Shown piece by piece: positions 51,501-64,000 of a DNA stretch of 64,000 nt; the stretch's first letter is position 1; every line of letters starts with the position of its first letter. The stretch covers positions 186,001 to 250,000 of the forward strand of contig RCAB01000003.1 of the NCBI GenBank assembly GCA_003640385.1, written 5' to 3'. Below the pieces are notes generated by a model. That model ran no database searches. It was not told the DNA's origin and saw only the letters and a program-made list of their open reading frames with translations. The position numbers and the translations under genes are program-made. Source of the stretch: Setaria digitata (lineage: Eukaryota > Nematoda > Chromadorea > Rhabditida > Setariidae).

Positions 51501-54500
51501 GCTATCGAAAACTTCGATGAAAAGAATTTTTTTGGCAAGCAGTACAAAAAAGAAATTGCAACATGAAAATGCTGTGGGATAGTGATTACGAAGTATAAAG
51601 GCTGTTGGTAACTGCACATATAAATTTTTGTGAATACTTAACAGTCCAGACTTATTCAATAAGCCATTTCTTTTTCATTAGTTAGAAAGTTCAACGGAAA
51701 AAAGGATCATTTCTTGCTTTCAATTTCGGCTATTCAATGTTCTGTCTTTGAAATTACAATTTGAGGAAAAAATTCAATAGTTTGATTTCTATTGTCATTG
51801 ATGAAACAAATGAATTTCTTTTGACCATTCAACTAAAAAGTCAAACATCCTAAGCAATTTTATCTAAGAGTAAAAATATCATTCAATTTTAATTTTTATA
51901 TCAACAGGGAAACACTCGGTGATAGTACAAGGCACAATAACAAGAAGATGTGACTGGCGAAGGTCTGAATAATAAATGACCTGAAAAATTAAATGCTTAC
52001 ACTCACTCATCTTGAAATAATTACTTTAACAAAGTGACTTATTAAAAATTGTCTAATTTAGACATGAAACAAGATTTTTGGCTAAACTTATCTGAATTCA
52101 AAAGAAAAAAACTAGTCAGAAAAATAATGGAAATTAGTGCAAAATTAAATAAATTCACCAATTTCTCATGAAATTTGATAAGCCTCTTATAAAAGAATTT
52201 GTTTTCGCACTGATTTTGTGCGGTGCTGACAAAATGTGCACTATGTACTTTGATCATCGATACGCTACAAAGCTTCCGATAAATTTGTTCATTTTGCATA
52301 TCAGTCATTCAATATTGACAAAAAATTGCAATAGTCAACAAGAATTTAAAATATGCTCTGATTGCGAGAAGCCAATTAGCCATTAAATCTCAACTAACCC
52401 ATTTTTCTAATTTCAATCAAAAAAGTTTTATTCTATGCAGTCTTGCTTGCCAGCATATATAAAGCATACAAGGATAAACACTCACTGTAATTGATTTTAA
52501 ATAATTTTCCTTTTTGCGCCCTCGACAAGTTGAAGTAGCGTAGTGAATGAAGCTAAAAATAGTGCTCTTTATTAGATTAGAAATTTCGCTTAGCAATTCA
52601 GTTATTGAAATATTGTTCTAGTGATGTTTACTTTCACAGCCACTTCATTTCATTTTATTTCGAAATTATTTGCAAGCTCATCTTTCACCTTCCGAATTGT
52701 TTTTTCTAATGTTTTCCTTCACTTTATCATTCTCACTTTTACCGATATTCTAACGACGCCACTGCATGAACAAAATCATTGCCACCTATCTCCAACTGCA
52801 AAGAGAGCTTATTCATCGCTTAATCAGCCGAAAAATTCCATCTAGTCTCTTCTACCATCCTGAAATCATCCAGGTTTGGTTCTGAAGAAAAAAAGAATTC
52901 ATATATGGAACTCTTACGGAGTAATGTATTTGTCATAGGTGAAGTAATTCTTTTTTTGCTGAAGAAGAAATCACTGCACACAACTTTCAGGTGTATTTAA
53001 AAAAAGAGTTCTAGACGACTTTTGAGAGGGGCATTGACTTTTAAATTAATAAGACTTATAATCTGAAGATGGATCAAGTAAATTAAATTAAATGATCTTA
53101 GTGTCTCATCATTAAATGTTTTAAAAAGTACACTAAGGAGGGTAGATTGGGTTGAATTATGTCCTGCTTTTAAGGATTTGAAATGACTGAAATTGAACTT
53201 TTTGAGTTAGATGGAATTTCACGATGACTCTCTTCAAAGCTAAAATATGACAATATTGGCACTTTAGTGTAGAGATTCGAAAACATTAGCAACATGTTAT
53301 TATCATCCATGCTCAGGAGGAAAGTATAATAACTGTTTTTACTGTATTTCTAAAATTACTCATGACTTTATCTTTAATGAAAATGAACTGGAATAAATTA
53401 ATTATTTCCTCTTCAAAAAATTAATCGCATCAATTCTCGATTTTAATCTTAACATACTTTTTCTTAATACACCTTTTTTTAATTGATAGTTTTTCAATTA
53501 ACTTTGTTTGACCGCAATCAAAATTTTACATCTACAGCGACAGTTTATGTGATAACATATTGAAATGTTAAAAGAAGCTTGGCAATTTTAGGAATATTAC
53601 GACTTATGTACTTCTAGAGAATTGTTTAACATTGAATTTTCATTGATTATTTTATTACTATCATCAGCAACATTATTTTCAGTAAGCACAACAAGTAAAA
53701 CAAAGGTTAAATACTTGAGTCGAGACTAAAACATCGATCTGGAAACAGGTTTTGTTCTCCAGAAATTTGCTGATCAATTTGTTCTTCGATAATGAAGCAG
53801 CCTCACATCTTCTAACACCAGCCAGTGTGATGCAACATATCAATGGCAACGAAGCATCAAACTTTAGTATGAGCATAAGCCCGCGGAAAAACTTTTAAAT
53901 AAGTTTATGAACCGTTATTGATATTACACGAAAAAGTCAAAAGAGATAAATATGTGCGAGTGAGATGAAATACAAAATTCATAAATTTTCTGACGCTTCA
54001 ATGACTTGAAATCGATCTTTTTAAAGTATTCCAACTATGGTAAAAAAGTACTCTTTTAAAGAGAACTTCAATCGGGAATGTTTCTATTTTGCCACGCATT
54101 ACGCATTCGTCGCTACATTTCGTTTTTTAACTGAAATATATATTTACTTGCGATAACAATTGCTTCAAAGATTAATGAATCAATTAGAAATCAAAAACCT
54201 TCCGATTAAAAGATTATAGATAGAAGTCGTAAAGTTATCGTGAATTAAAGTTCGCTTCCTTTTTTTACTAAGTTGCATACGAGTTTCTCCTTGCTATCAC
54301 TTATCGAACCAGCGATACGCGATTCCGTGAAGTTATTTCTTAAATTTCTTGAAATTTGCGTGACAAACTTTAAAGTTAAAAAGAATTTTATAATGAATAA
54401 TTCGCAAGAAATAATACCATTTTTAGCTTTGAAAAACATTGTGATTTAACTTTTGGTATATTTGGTCGAGTTTCTTAAGGACGAGTGGTTGTTAGTGGCT

Positions 54501-57500
54501 ATAAGAGCAGTAAAAAAAACTCGAAAATAGGTCGACTGTTTAAATCCTATCTGATCACACTTTTCTGGAATTAATTTATCCAGACCTGAGATGTGCGATT
54601 TGAATCTTACTAATAATAAGCAGAGAAATCAATCTTTTTTCATGTTTAGAAGGTTGGGTTGCTTTTAAAGTTGAATTGAAGCAAAGTTTCTATCACTGGT
54701 TGGAATTGTATCGGAGTTACAGTTCTGTCCTCTTAATTTCTTTTATATCAATTTCACTCTTTGGTCTGGTCATTTCATTTCATTCTTAATATGATTGACC
54801 CCCCTATAGTTGACCTTTGCTAGTCTCAGCATAACTATGCTGCCACAGACATTATAAATAGAAAATAAACAACAAAGTTATTAATCATAGGAAATATTGT
54901 TTTTAGCTTCATCTACCCTTTGTTTGAGCTTATCCTAATAACACTATGTAACAAATACGTGATATACTTTTTCTATAGATGGAAAAATTCAAGTGGAAAT
55001 AATAGATTTTATCAAAAATAATGTGAGCTAAATTAGAGACAGTTAATGATATGAATTTTATTCATATTATCGAAAAATGATGCATCAGGCGCACGTTAAG
55101 ACCTATAATTAACACAATTAGTTTGTTTTAAAAATAATACAATTAACTGATTTTAACGCATCCTTCCTCCATAAATGATTTTGTTTTTTTGATCTTTTAA
55201 GCTCATCTACCTGAAATCGTTTATGTTCAGTTATTTTATTTGTTACATTTATTTATTGGTTGTATTTTATAAGGATCACTTCATAATCTAGTTGATCAAG
55301 TGCAAAGTTTAGAACTTTCTGCATCTGTTTCAACATTGACAGGTTCCCGACACCATTTCATAATATCCTGCAGCAATGAATTTCTTAGCAAATGTTTTCC
55401 CCAAATTCTTAAAGTACGAACGAAATTTATCAGTGAAGTGAGACTAATGATTTTAGAGAGGAAATCTATATCAGCAAAGGCATATCTGCTGCAAATTGTA
55501 GGATTTTGCAAATTTCTTTGCAGCTGATGTTGTCATTCTATTTCAACAGAGATGAATAAGATTCAGATTTATTTTACGATGATCTTAACTTCAAACGATA
55601 TAATTAACAGTGTTAAGCCATTTGATCGGTCATTTAGTGGAATAAGCTCCTTCTTGTTTTCTATATTTGGAGATAAATTGAAAACTTAACTGTCAATAAG
55701 AACACTATTAAATAAGAATTCTAATTACTACTTCAAGCATTTTTTTCTAAGCCAAGTGGAAATGATTTATGTTGGTTTATCGGCTCGGATTTCTATTTGA
55801 TAGCTGTTTCAGATATTGATTCAAATACTGATATTAAATATTCATTTAAAACTGTATTACTGATCAGTCCAAAGAAGTTTTGAAATTTATTAAAAAGGCA
55901 AAAAAAAATCAGTTAAACTTGTTTCGTTTTATTTTTACATTTTCTGATATTACTGGAAAATTTAAAATTACTTATTGTAGTTCTAGGTAATAATATCAAA
56001 AACTTCTTTAGTGGTAAGATTCATCCTGTTTCTTTGAATGAAATCTTTTAAAATGTTTATGTTGTCATTAGCGGATTTTAATTTAGGTTTTATTTATTTG
56101 AATTTTTCAGTTTGGATTCAGGTTAAAATAACAACAATTTCTCAACTGATGATTTACATCTAAGATATGTTTAAGGTGAAAAAAGAATTTCTGTATGTGT
56201 TTTTTGCAGCTTCTTTTTTTCAATATCTGTTCCGTTAACTGCCACAAAAGTAAAATTTTTGATTAACATAATTATAAACTTACTAATGAGATCCGTTCCA
56301 CACAATTCGTCGAATACATTCAACCAATTTATGCTCTTTTCAAAGTGCATTTGGATTCAAATTTCGTCTTATCATTTAAAATGTTCAATTAAGTCCATCA
56401 AATAAACTCATCTGAGGGGCTCCTTTCAGATTTTTTTGCTGATTAAACAAATTTCAACTGGTTTTTATGTATGCACAAAAGGCGCCACAAAGAAATGTCA
56501 AACGGCGCTGCTCATAATGGGACTGTAACGGTGGCAGTTGTTCTGTCGTGTTTATTTTAGGTTTAGATGGCATTTATTGTGTGGCATTCGCTTCACAACT
56601 TTTTCCTAAATTTCTTCACTATTTGAAACAAATCTATCGGCATTTCCACTGCACGAAAGTAGGTTACCTGTGCACCTAAGAGGATGAAGCCGCACTGTTT
56701 GTTAATTAATCTTCCAAGGAATTGAATCGGGCAATAAAATCCCGCCTCATACTAAAATACTTCGTTGCAAATATTTCAAGTTAAACATATATATTTGTTT
56801 AGAAATTCAATATTTAAATTTTAAAAAGACAAGAAATAAGAGAAATAATTAATAACAAATTAACAAATGTATTTTTGAAAATGCACTAACATGCTTTTTG
56901 AATCAAAAATTCTTACAAAAACAACTCAAAAATTTATTTTAATTTAGATAAATAGGAAAATGAAATGCACATGGCCGTGTGAAATAAACATATATCTATC
57001 ATTTTCTTTTCTTTCTTTCTTTATTTTTTTTTTAATTAAATAGGAGTTCGGCGTTAATTTTTTTTTTTGTGATGAAAAAAGTTCAACGCTGACTTTGAAA
57101 ATGTTACTTAAATAGCAACGCAGTCATTTATTTTGCTAAGTTCATATAACTAATATCGTAGTGAAGGGCATAACTTTGCATCTTTTTAATTAATTTTCTC
57201 TAATTAATATTCATATATATTTGTGCTTATCAGTCTTACTAAAGCATTTGAGCTTTACAGAATGGCTTTGTAGTTTCTATTCGCTTCAGCAACAGCTTTT
57301 TATCTTCGTGAATTCGAACTGATTTTGTTATAAAATTTCTTTTGTTACTACAAGTTAAAAGAATTTTCCACTTCTCTCTTTGAATTTTAAAAAAGTCTTC
57401 ACGCTGTTATTTGAGCACGTCATTATTGTATACTTAGGAAGGAGATTTTCAGGCTTATACCTGCAAAACTTTTTACAAATGTTCTGCTCAAGTGGAACAA

Positions 57501-60086
57501 AATATATCGAAAATTATGAAGGTTTGTTATTGAACTAACTGGAATAGCGTTGGTGGTTGCTTCGTGAACTTCCCGGAATTTTTGATACGAATTTATAAAA
57601 ATTTGTAAGCAAGGAATATGTGCAGAGTAACTGATGTTCACTATAGAAGATGCTTAATTAAATTAGAGGAATATCACAAACAAGATAAGACTGTTAGACG
57701 AATTGTAACTGATTAATTAATGCATGCTTGAAGAAATTAATAAGGCAACTTGTTCAAACACCATTGATTTAACTGATTCCTTTGTCCATTCACGTTTACT
57801 AAACGATATCTTATCAACAGAAATTTGCGGAAATCGCCCTTTTCTTAATTGGTTGGTGATTTTTATACTGCATTTTCTTCACATTTCAAACAGATATCAC
57901 TGGAGAATTTTTTTTTTTGATTGCGAATTTTTCATCAACAAAAATTTCAATTTCTAAAAGTGGAGGTACGCTATGATAAAGTAATTTGTAAGGATTAAAT
58001 GTAAGCGTAATTGCCATAATGATGAAAGCGTCTGAAAGTAATCATGTAATAAGTAGTGATGCAACAATGCTAAGAACAAGAGAAGAACTGGAGAATAATA
58101 AAGACTGAGTAGTCAGTATGGAACTAGCAATTTAATTCATTAAGTGGAAACCACTTTAGAGAAATCGACGGTTGAGAAATCTTGATCTTGATTGAATAGT
58201 GCACAATCTGAGCGGTAGAAGCGACGCAGATCTGCTTTTCTCTCTCATAAATACTGTTTGTAAAAAGGAGAATTTTGGAATAATTTCTTGAATGAATTGC
58301 AACTTCACAATCAACTAATTAGTTGATTAAATAAAGTAATAATGAAAGAAGAATGCAGAACGGAAGTGTAATTCAAATTTCCTACAATAACCTGGATTAC
58401 TTTTATTTCACGCAAAAATCGACTATTTCCATTTCTTGCAACAGTACTTCTGTCACTAAATTAAAAAAACTTCGCTTTTCTTCATTTCACGTAATCTCAT
58501 CTCTTCTAAAATCCCTCCTCATCAATATTTCAGGTAATTTTAGTCAATTCTTCACTGTGCAAAATTTATTGTAAAATATCAAAATACTCTTTATTATTCG
58601 GCTGCTGTTTTCAACAATGTCTTTTGTTGATTTCTCCATCCAATCTATTTGTTTCGAATAAAGACTAACCATATTTTGATCAAGTGGTGGCAAACTTCAA
58701 AATTTCTCTGTGATTTACAGGAACTTTCTAAATCAGATGATCTTCCATTAGCTTAATTGCATTTTTATGAAGCTTTTATTAGGGACCTTAAAGAAAATCT
58801 TTAGAAACAGATGAATATTTATTATGATCTCTCCTGAATACATGGCAGATTGACCTAAAGAAATTTTAACTGTTCAAGGACTCGCTTTACTCAAGTTTCC
58901 TTTATTATGAACCTAGTATCAAGGAGTGGGAGGATGCGAGCAGAGCCCTTTTCATAAATAATTTTATCATCGATACCAGCATAACCTGAAAGTAGAACTC
59001 AGAAAACTTGTTCATTGCAGAACTTTAATCTTATCACAAAAACTAATCAAAGGCGTGGTTCCTAGTTAGAGAAATTCATGAGCGTATTACTGGAAAAGCA
59101 ACATGATAATTACTCGAAATCCAGTTAGTTAGGAAAACAAGAAAGTTACTTATACTGATGGAAAGGAGGGTTGCAATTGTTCTGGTCCCTTTGCACATCC
59201 ATTTCCAATTTTAAAATCCCACGCATGAAAGTTATCAAAATATTTTTGAAAGAAGTTCCGAATTCGTTCTATGCATAACTCCCATCCAAAAAAGCAATTT
59301 TCTGTGATTCTTTTTGTCAGAAGAGGCTGAAAGTTCCAAATTGTTTCATTGCTATGAACACTTAAGTTGTGTTACAAAATAAGAGCGTAGTGGTGCGAGA
59401 AGGAAGGAACGACGGGGTCGAAAGTTTAGAATTGACTACTCCACGATATGTTCCAAGTATTACACTATTCATTCTTTTCTTTATTTCATTGTTTCAGCAA
59501 AATCTCTACCTTTGTATTATTGTATCTTCTCACCTGATAGGACTAACGGCATTTCAGCTAGAATCATTGCGCTTATCACTGTAAGCATCAAACATCTCAA
59601 TTGATATCAGTGCTCTTCAGCGCTCACTAAAATAATTAAATCTCTACGTAACACGACAACTTGTTTTTAATATTCGTCAACTCAGAACGATAGGGTCGTT
59701 TCTTTTCGCGAAAACTTTTCCCTCATCCATGGCTAATATTTTTCCAATCCTTAATCTCCTTTCTTTCACTAAATATCTTTACTGATCAATCGGAATAAAT
59801 TCAAGGCCTTAAGTGTTAATACGACTCAATGTAATCTGACGAGTAAATTCGTTTAGTTCACAGATGCTCATACTGATCCTTGTAATCTGATAATGTAATC
59901 ACTCCGCGTTTCACCTTATTGTTTTTGTATTAATTTAAATCTTAAGAACAAGTTATGCCAGAAATATATTTCCGATGAAAGAAACTGAAAATTGGACTAA
60001 TGTTTTTCCACCGTGAATGGGCTGCTTAAAAACATTCTTTCTTTTGCAAAATTTCCCAGTTAGATACAACGAAATAATGAGCTTAC

Positions 60087-60198
60087 ATTGTAACGCTTCA
60101 TGATTACGATTATTAGTTTCCACAGCTATCTTCAGAACTTCTTTGTAGTCTGGTTTATCTTTTCTTATTTCAATAGATCTTTTTCGTATAGCCTCCAT
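60087..60198 (-). CDS. Candidate first exon of an unidentified gene
   Basis: A 112-nt exon starting with ATG 17 nt after a CATTCAG acceptor and ending at T|GTAAGC. It encodes 37 strongly charged residues (MEAIRKRSIEIRKDKPDYKE and onward), unlike chance frames around it. A possible next exon of matching phase is 59534-59578 (acceptor CTTACAG, donor CAG|GTGAGA), but I could not extend it to a stop. Partial and unrecognised. Confidence 0.22.
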
Positions 60199-61394
60199 GG
60201 AATTCTTGAGTTTTACTGAATGCTTGACCGCAGTTCAATAAAGATCGCAAAACAACTGCACATTGTCTATTCGAAGGAAAAAATATGCTCTTTTGAAGCT
60301 AGATGTATTAGAGTCTTCTGAAAACACTAGTCGATTGCAAGCTTGATCATCCTACTGCAGATTCTTGGAAAATACGTTGATCATCTTTCTTATAACTATG
60401 TTTTCAGCAATTGCAAAATACGAACACCAAATTGCTCAGTCAGTAATAGTCTGAAACACTTCACGATGAGCATTTTATGATTTGGCTACTCAGAATACTT
60501 TTCTAACAAGACTACCCAGAGTTGTTGACTGTTTCGTTGCTGTAAAGGAACACCGAGTTAAATTTGATGTTTGCACAGCCAACCAGATGTTTCAAAAGTG
60601 GGCCGTACTGCTTCGATTTTCAATTTAAACAGTTTGAACATAGAATTTGAAATCACTGTGGCAATATCCTCTTCGAAATTTATCAGTACAATTGTCTAGT
60701 ACTGTAATTAGCATATTTCGCACTTCTTTCATTTTACTGCAGAAATCAAACTTAATTCTTTTATGCAAAGGAGATTATATGCAAATTAGGACTATGATGG
60801 TACAAAAGTTGAGCGACATAAAAACTCGATCAGCTGTCAATCCGCTGATACCCTACCCGGCTGATCCTCCAGGTTCGTCTGCTATGTCCTTACTTTTCGA
60901 ATTTGTTGTAGATAATAGCTTTTTAAATAATACTTTTGAAAGGGTTTCAAACCAATTCTTTATTCAATTCCTTCATATTTTGGTTATTTCATTCATATAT
61001 TTGATTTCTTTGATTTCTTGTCTTATTTTTTGACATATATTTGATTTCTTGTCTCATTTGAGTTTCAGCATGTTCTTCATTTTAGTTATTTCAGTGTTTA
61101 TTTTGATGGGCAATCTTTGTACTTCACGTCATTTTACACTTGAACAGAGTTTCACAAAACAATTTCTATTAGTTAGCTCATGAAATGTGCACAGCTGAAG
61201 CAATTTCAACGTCAATTTCGTTTATTGCAAACAAAATTTAAATCGAAAAGTTGAAATTGCGAAAATCATCTAAAAAGGAGAAAAGATTCGCCTTGACTCA
61301 TTCGTTTATACAGCAGTTTTTTCATTTCCTGTTTAATTACTAGAATTTAAGTAATTTTTGTTTCAGTGCGACATCTTACAGGATTTCACGATTA

Positions 61395-62420
61395 ATGAAT
61401 AATCTCAGGGGCCGAATGTTCCACGGAGTGATAGATTTAGGAATTTCGGATTTTGTTAGCACAGTGAGGAAATTAGTAACCATAGATTCAGTTTCCAATT
61501 TTCTCTAATTTATTTATTTTTTAATGTAAAAGGCAGTTTCATCAATTTCCATTACTCTTCTTTTTAGCCATTATCCGACGTTGCACTTTGTGATACTACG
61601 TCATGCACAAGTGCAATGTTGAAATCATTATACCTACTTCTCCATGAAATTTCCATCAGGAAGGGAAAATTTAGTAAGTAACTTTGGAAGTTTCTCGCAA
61701 TGATATGAAAATTCCCTTTTATCTTCACAACTTCCTCCCTCAATGATAGATAGGTGATATTTATGATATTAAAGCTATACTTATAAAAAAATTTTCATTC
61801 GGTTTACAAATGTATATTCTTAGAAATACATATACATATTGATTACTATATTATATTAAATCACAAATAGAAAAAAATTTTCATATCCAAACCAAATATG
61901 CCAATAGTTCATTAATTAAGAGATATTGCTTTATTTATTTCCTAATTTTTTTTTTTTTTTTTTTTTTTTTTAAATAGTTTCCAAAAATAAGTGAGAAGCT
62001 ATGGAAAGTTGTCCAAATCAGCTGCTATAATTGTTGTCAGTCAAAACCTTATGCTGTGTGTTTTTTCTCTTTTGTTTTAGATTTTACTCGAGAGCAATTT
62101 TTTTTTGTTAATTATATAATAAAAAAATTGATAGAATAAGGTATTTTTAGACTTCTCTTAGATATTTCTGAGAATTAGGAATGTTGAGAACGGATTGGTT
62201 AAAGGAATATCACAATTTCTACAGGTGACAAAGATTATTGTTTGATGGAAAACTTTCAAGCGGTTCTTTTTTACTATCCGACCTAAAATATTGAAAGGAT
62301 TTTTCAATATTCTGCACATTCTATTTTTTCTCAGGAGACTTCTACCAAGGGATGTTTCTCTCAGAACTCTTTCTAATTCATTTCTTACAGACACTTCGGT
62401 TAAATTTAGTCTACATATAA
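61395..62420 (+). CDS. Candidate three-exon gene for an 86-residue protein of unknown function
   Basis: Tentative model: 61395-61463, 61568-61673 and 62335-62420, 261 nt in frame. The ATG is the first after a TTTGTTTCAG acceptor at 61366, fitting trans-splicing. Junctions are ACA|GTGAGG to CTTTTTAG|C and A|GTAAGT to TTTTCTCAG|G, all close to nematode consensus. The protein has two cysteines and a hydrophobic C-terminal third; no domain recognised. Downstream lies the BTB gene on the same strand, about 1.1 kb away. An open antisense frame (62158-62445) overlaps the last exon. Confidence 0.28.
61949..61971. repeat. Homopolymer T run
   Basis: About 23 consecutive T. It may be miscounted in the assembly and has no visible role. 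Confidence 0.8.
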
Positions 62421-63553
62421 CGAAGGTATTATTTTCTTCTTCCATATCAAAAAGCGGAAATTTTAGAGAGTTTGGGAGAATTTCAAGTATGCGATGATTT
62501 TAAGCAGAGTTCAGTGCTACCTCTCTTTCTCTTTTGGAAGCAATTCCTGAGATATATTCATCAAGAGTTTTCTGAATGGAAGAATAACTGCTTGTTAGCT
62601 AATAAAAATCCAGCAGTATCAGTATTGGATTAGTTAGAAGAATGACAATGCTATCTTCTCCTAGAAGTTAGAAAAGAGTAAGAATTTTGCTCGGAGAAAT
62701 AATTTAAAGCATCACAAGCTTGTTCATGCTTGTTTGTCTCAGATTTAATTCACAACACTTCCGAAATGAGCTCGATGAATGAACTATGCTTCATATTATT
62801 CTTGTTTTTGAATTGAATAGTAAACGTATTTTTATGGTTAGAATTTCATCAGTTTTAAAGGTTCCTTGCTTCTATACCCTTCTGATTTTATCATTTATCA
62901 AGTTATTTTGTAAACAGTAGAAGACACTCTCACAACATTTTTGTTATCAATTTTTGAAATTATGAACAAATGCTCCGTGTTGACATCGTCCGGACAAAAA
63001 ATTTTTTTTTTCAACTTCCAAACAAAATAAAGAAAAAAAATAAATTTCCAAATTTTTAAACATTTTCCTTTTCGACTTAACAACACGACTTGAATTTTTT
63101 TGATTACTCCAATTTTATTTTATGGAATGAACTATTTGTGCTTCATCTCATAGTTTATGGCTAATTTTATTAAAATATTTGACGACAAGATAAAGCAAGA
63201 ATCTAACAGAGATTGGAAATGAAATAAGTAAACCGGAGTTAATTAGCTAGAAAGAAAACGTTTCTCATTTGCTAGAATTAGAGACCTCTATTTTTTATTC
63301 ATTCCCGAAAACAAATATCCAGCGCAACATTGTGAAGAACATTATTTTCTGAAACAAAGAAACCATAAAAGATTTCAGGACGAATCATCCGGACCGAATT
63401 TAAGTCGCTCTTAACTTGCACCTCTCTGGATTTTTAAAATCACTAAATTCAAGCAAACTTACTGGGGCAATGTGTCTTTATAAGCAAATGAATAAAACTT
63501 TTGTTAATGATCGATATTTCACTTATTTTCTATTAATCTTCAAATTTTTAGGC

Positions 63554-64000
63554 ATGGATTGCTTTGCGGATGATCGTGAAGCACTGAATGATTTTATCAA
63601 GTATTTTAATAACGCATACTTAAGCGATGTCACACTTTTAGTCGGAGATGAAATGTAAGTTACGGCTTACATCACACAAACATTTTTATAAGTACAAAGA
63701 GCAAAAGTTCCATTTTCGGAAGTTATCTAACAAATTCATTTCATTAATATCACTATGAAAAATTTTAAAGGTGTAAAACTAATGATTGTATTTTGTTTAG
63801 TGGAAAAAATTCAATTTTGAGATTTACGGCACATCGAATAATATTAACGAAGAGCAGCGAGGTATTCGACCAAATGCTAAGCAAGAAATGGAATGGAGAC
63901 AAAAAGGTCTCAAGTTTTTTATTCCACTATCGACAACCTTACTTCTAGACAGAAATCAAATTTCGATTTATCGTCAAACTTCAGCATGAAACAACATTTC
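63554..64000 (+). CDS. BTB/POZ-domain protein, 5' part only
   Basis: N-terminal exons of a protein with a BTB dimerisation domain, commonly an adaptor for Cullin-3 ligases or a structural partner. Exon 1 is 63554-63654, starting with an ATG two bases after an AATTTTTAG acceptor. Exon 2 is 63801-63906, joined in phase. A third exon may begin at 63950 after CTTCTAG, leaving a 43-base intron, and is open to the window edge. The sequence shows the BTB core: LSDVTLLVG, FTAHRIILTKSSEVFDQML and KKW. The partner domains (kelch, MATH, BACK or other) lie outside the window, so the subfamily cannot be assigned. Confidence 0.82.

Larger units (their letters stand above)
42404..63550. other. Gene-poor region of about 21 kb
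   Basis: No confident gene. The sequence is AT-rich with many short open frames of chance type. Three places show paired splice signals with a continuous frame and are listed separately (47395-48575, 60087-60198, 61395-62420). Other contents are a 33-base direct repeat at 44762 and 45070, a GT-rich alternating tract near 46.4 kb and a long T run at 61949-61971. It could hold distal regulatory sequence for the flanking zinc-finger and BTB genes. Confidence 0.5.

Noticed and set aside
55296..55527. Mirror-image open frames on both strands, the minus one with a faint resemblance to PEX11 amphipathic helices
   Set aside because: The similarity would need a frameshift to extend, and the plus-strand frame is equally open. 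Too weak to call even a pseudogene.
59369..59584. 71-codon plus-strand frame with a hydrophobic C-terminus
   Set aside because: It opens with TTG rather than ATG, has no acceptor or recognisable domain, and overlaps a possible minus-strand exon.

Overview
The window is eukaryotic and reads as nematode, most likely a clade III (spirurid or filarial) parasite. It is AT-rich, its genes are cut into many small exons with U-rich TTTTCAG-type acceptors, and coding starts often sit a few bases after an unpaired acceptor, as expected for spliced-leader trans-splicing. The families present also fit: a cuticle collagen, a LET-268-type lysyl hydroxylase, and a USP/OTU double deubiquitinase. The species cannot be fixed from the sequence alone. 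No tRNA, rRNA, CRISPR array, transposase, mitochondrial or bacterial insert was recognised. All gene models were spliced by eye; the six complete main models each close in frame.

Left third (0.3-24.5 kb): two complete 16-exon procollagen lysyl hydroxylase genes lie head to tail on the minus strand (6325-12672 and 291-5182). The upstream copy keeps the glycosyltransferase motifs. The downstream copy keeps the iron- and 2-oxoglutarate-binding residues but has lost almost every known glycosyltransferase catalytic motif. A short exon relic lies between them. After about 5.9 kb without a clear gene come, on the plus strand, an alkaline ceramidase (18620-20392), a previously hidden two-exon gene for a 73-residue membrane protein (20894-21171), and a cuticle collagen (22580-24496).

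Middle (24.8-42.4 kb), all minus strand: the GET3/ASNA1 tail-anchored-protein targeting ATPase (24805-27297); a large deubiquitinase (28707-35062 or slightly longer) whose USP domain is interrupted by a complete OTU domain; and a four-finger C2H2 zinc-finger protein (39281-42396).

Right third (42.4-63.5 kb): about 21 kb without a confident gene. It holds small repeats and three weak candidates for short unknown genes. A BTB-domain protein begins at 63554 and runs off the window.

The genes do not form one pathway. The clearest link is that lysyl hydroxylases modify X-Lys-Gly sites in collagens, and a collagen gene with such sites lies 10 kb away; adjacency alone does not show that this collagen is a substrate.
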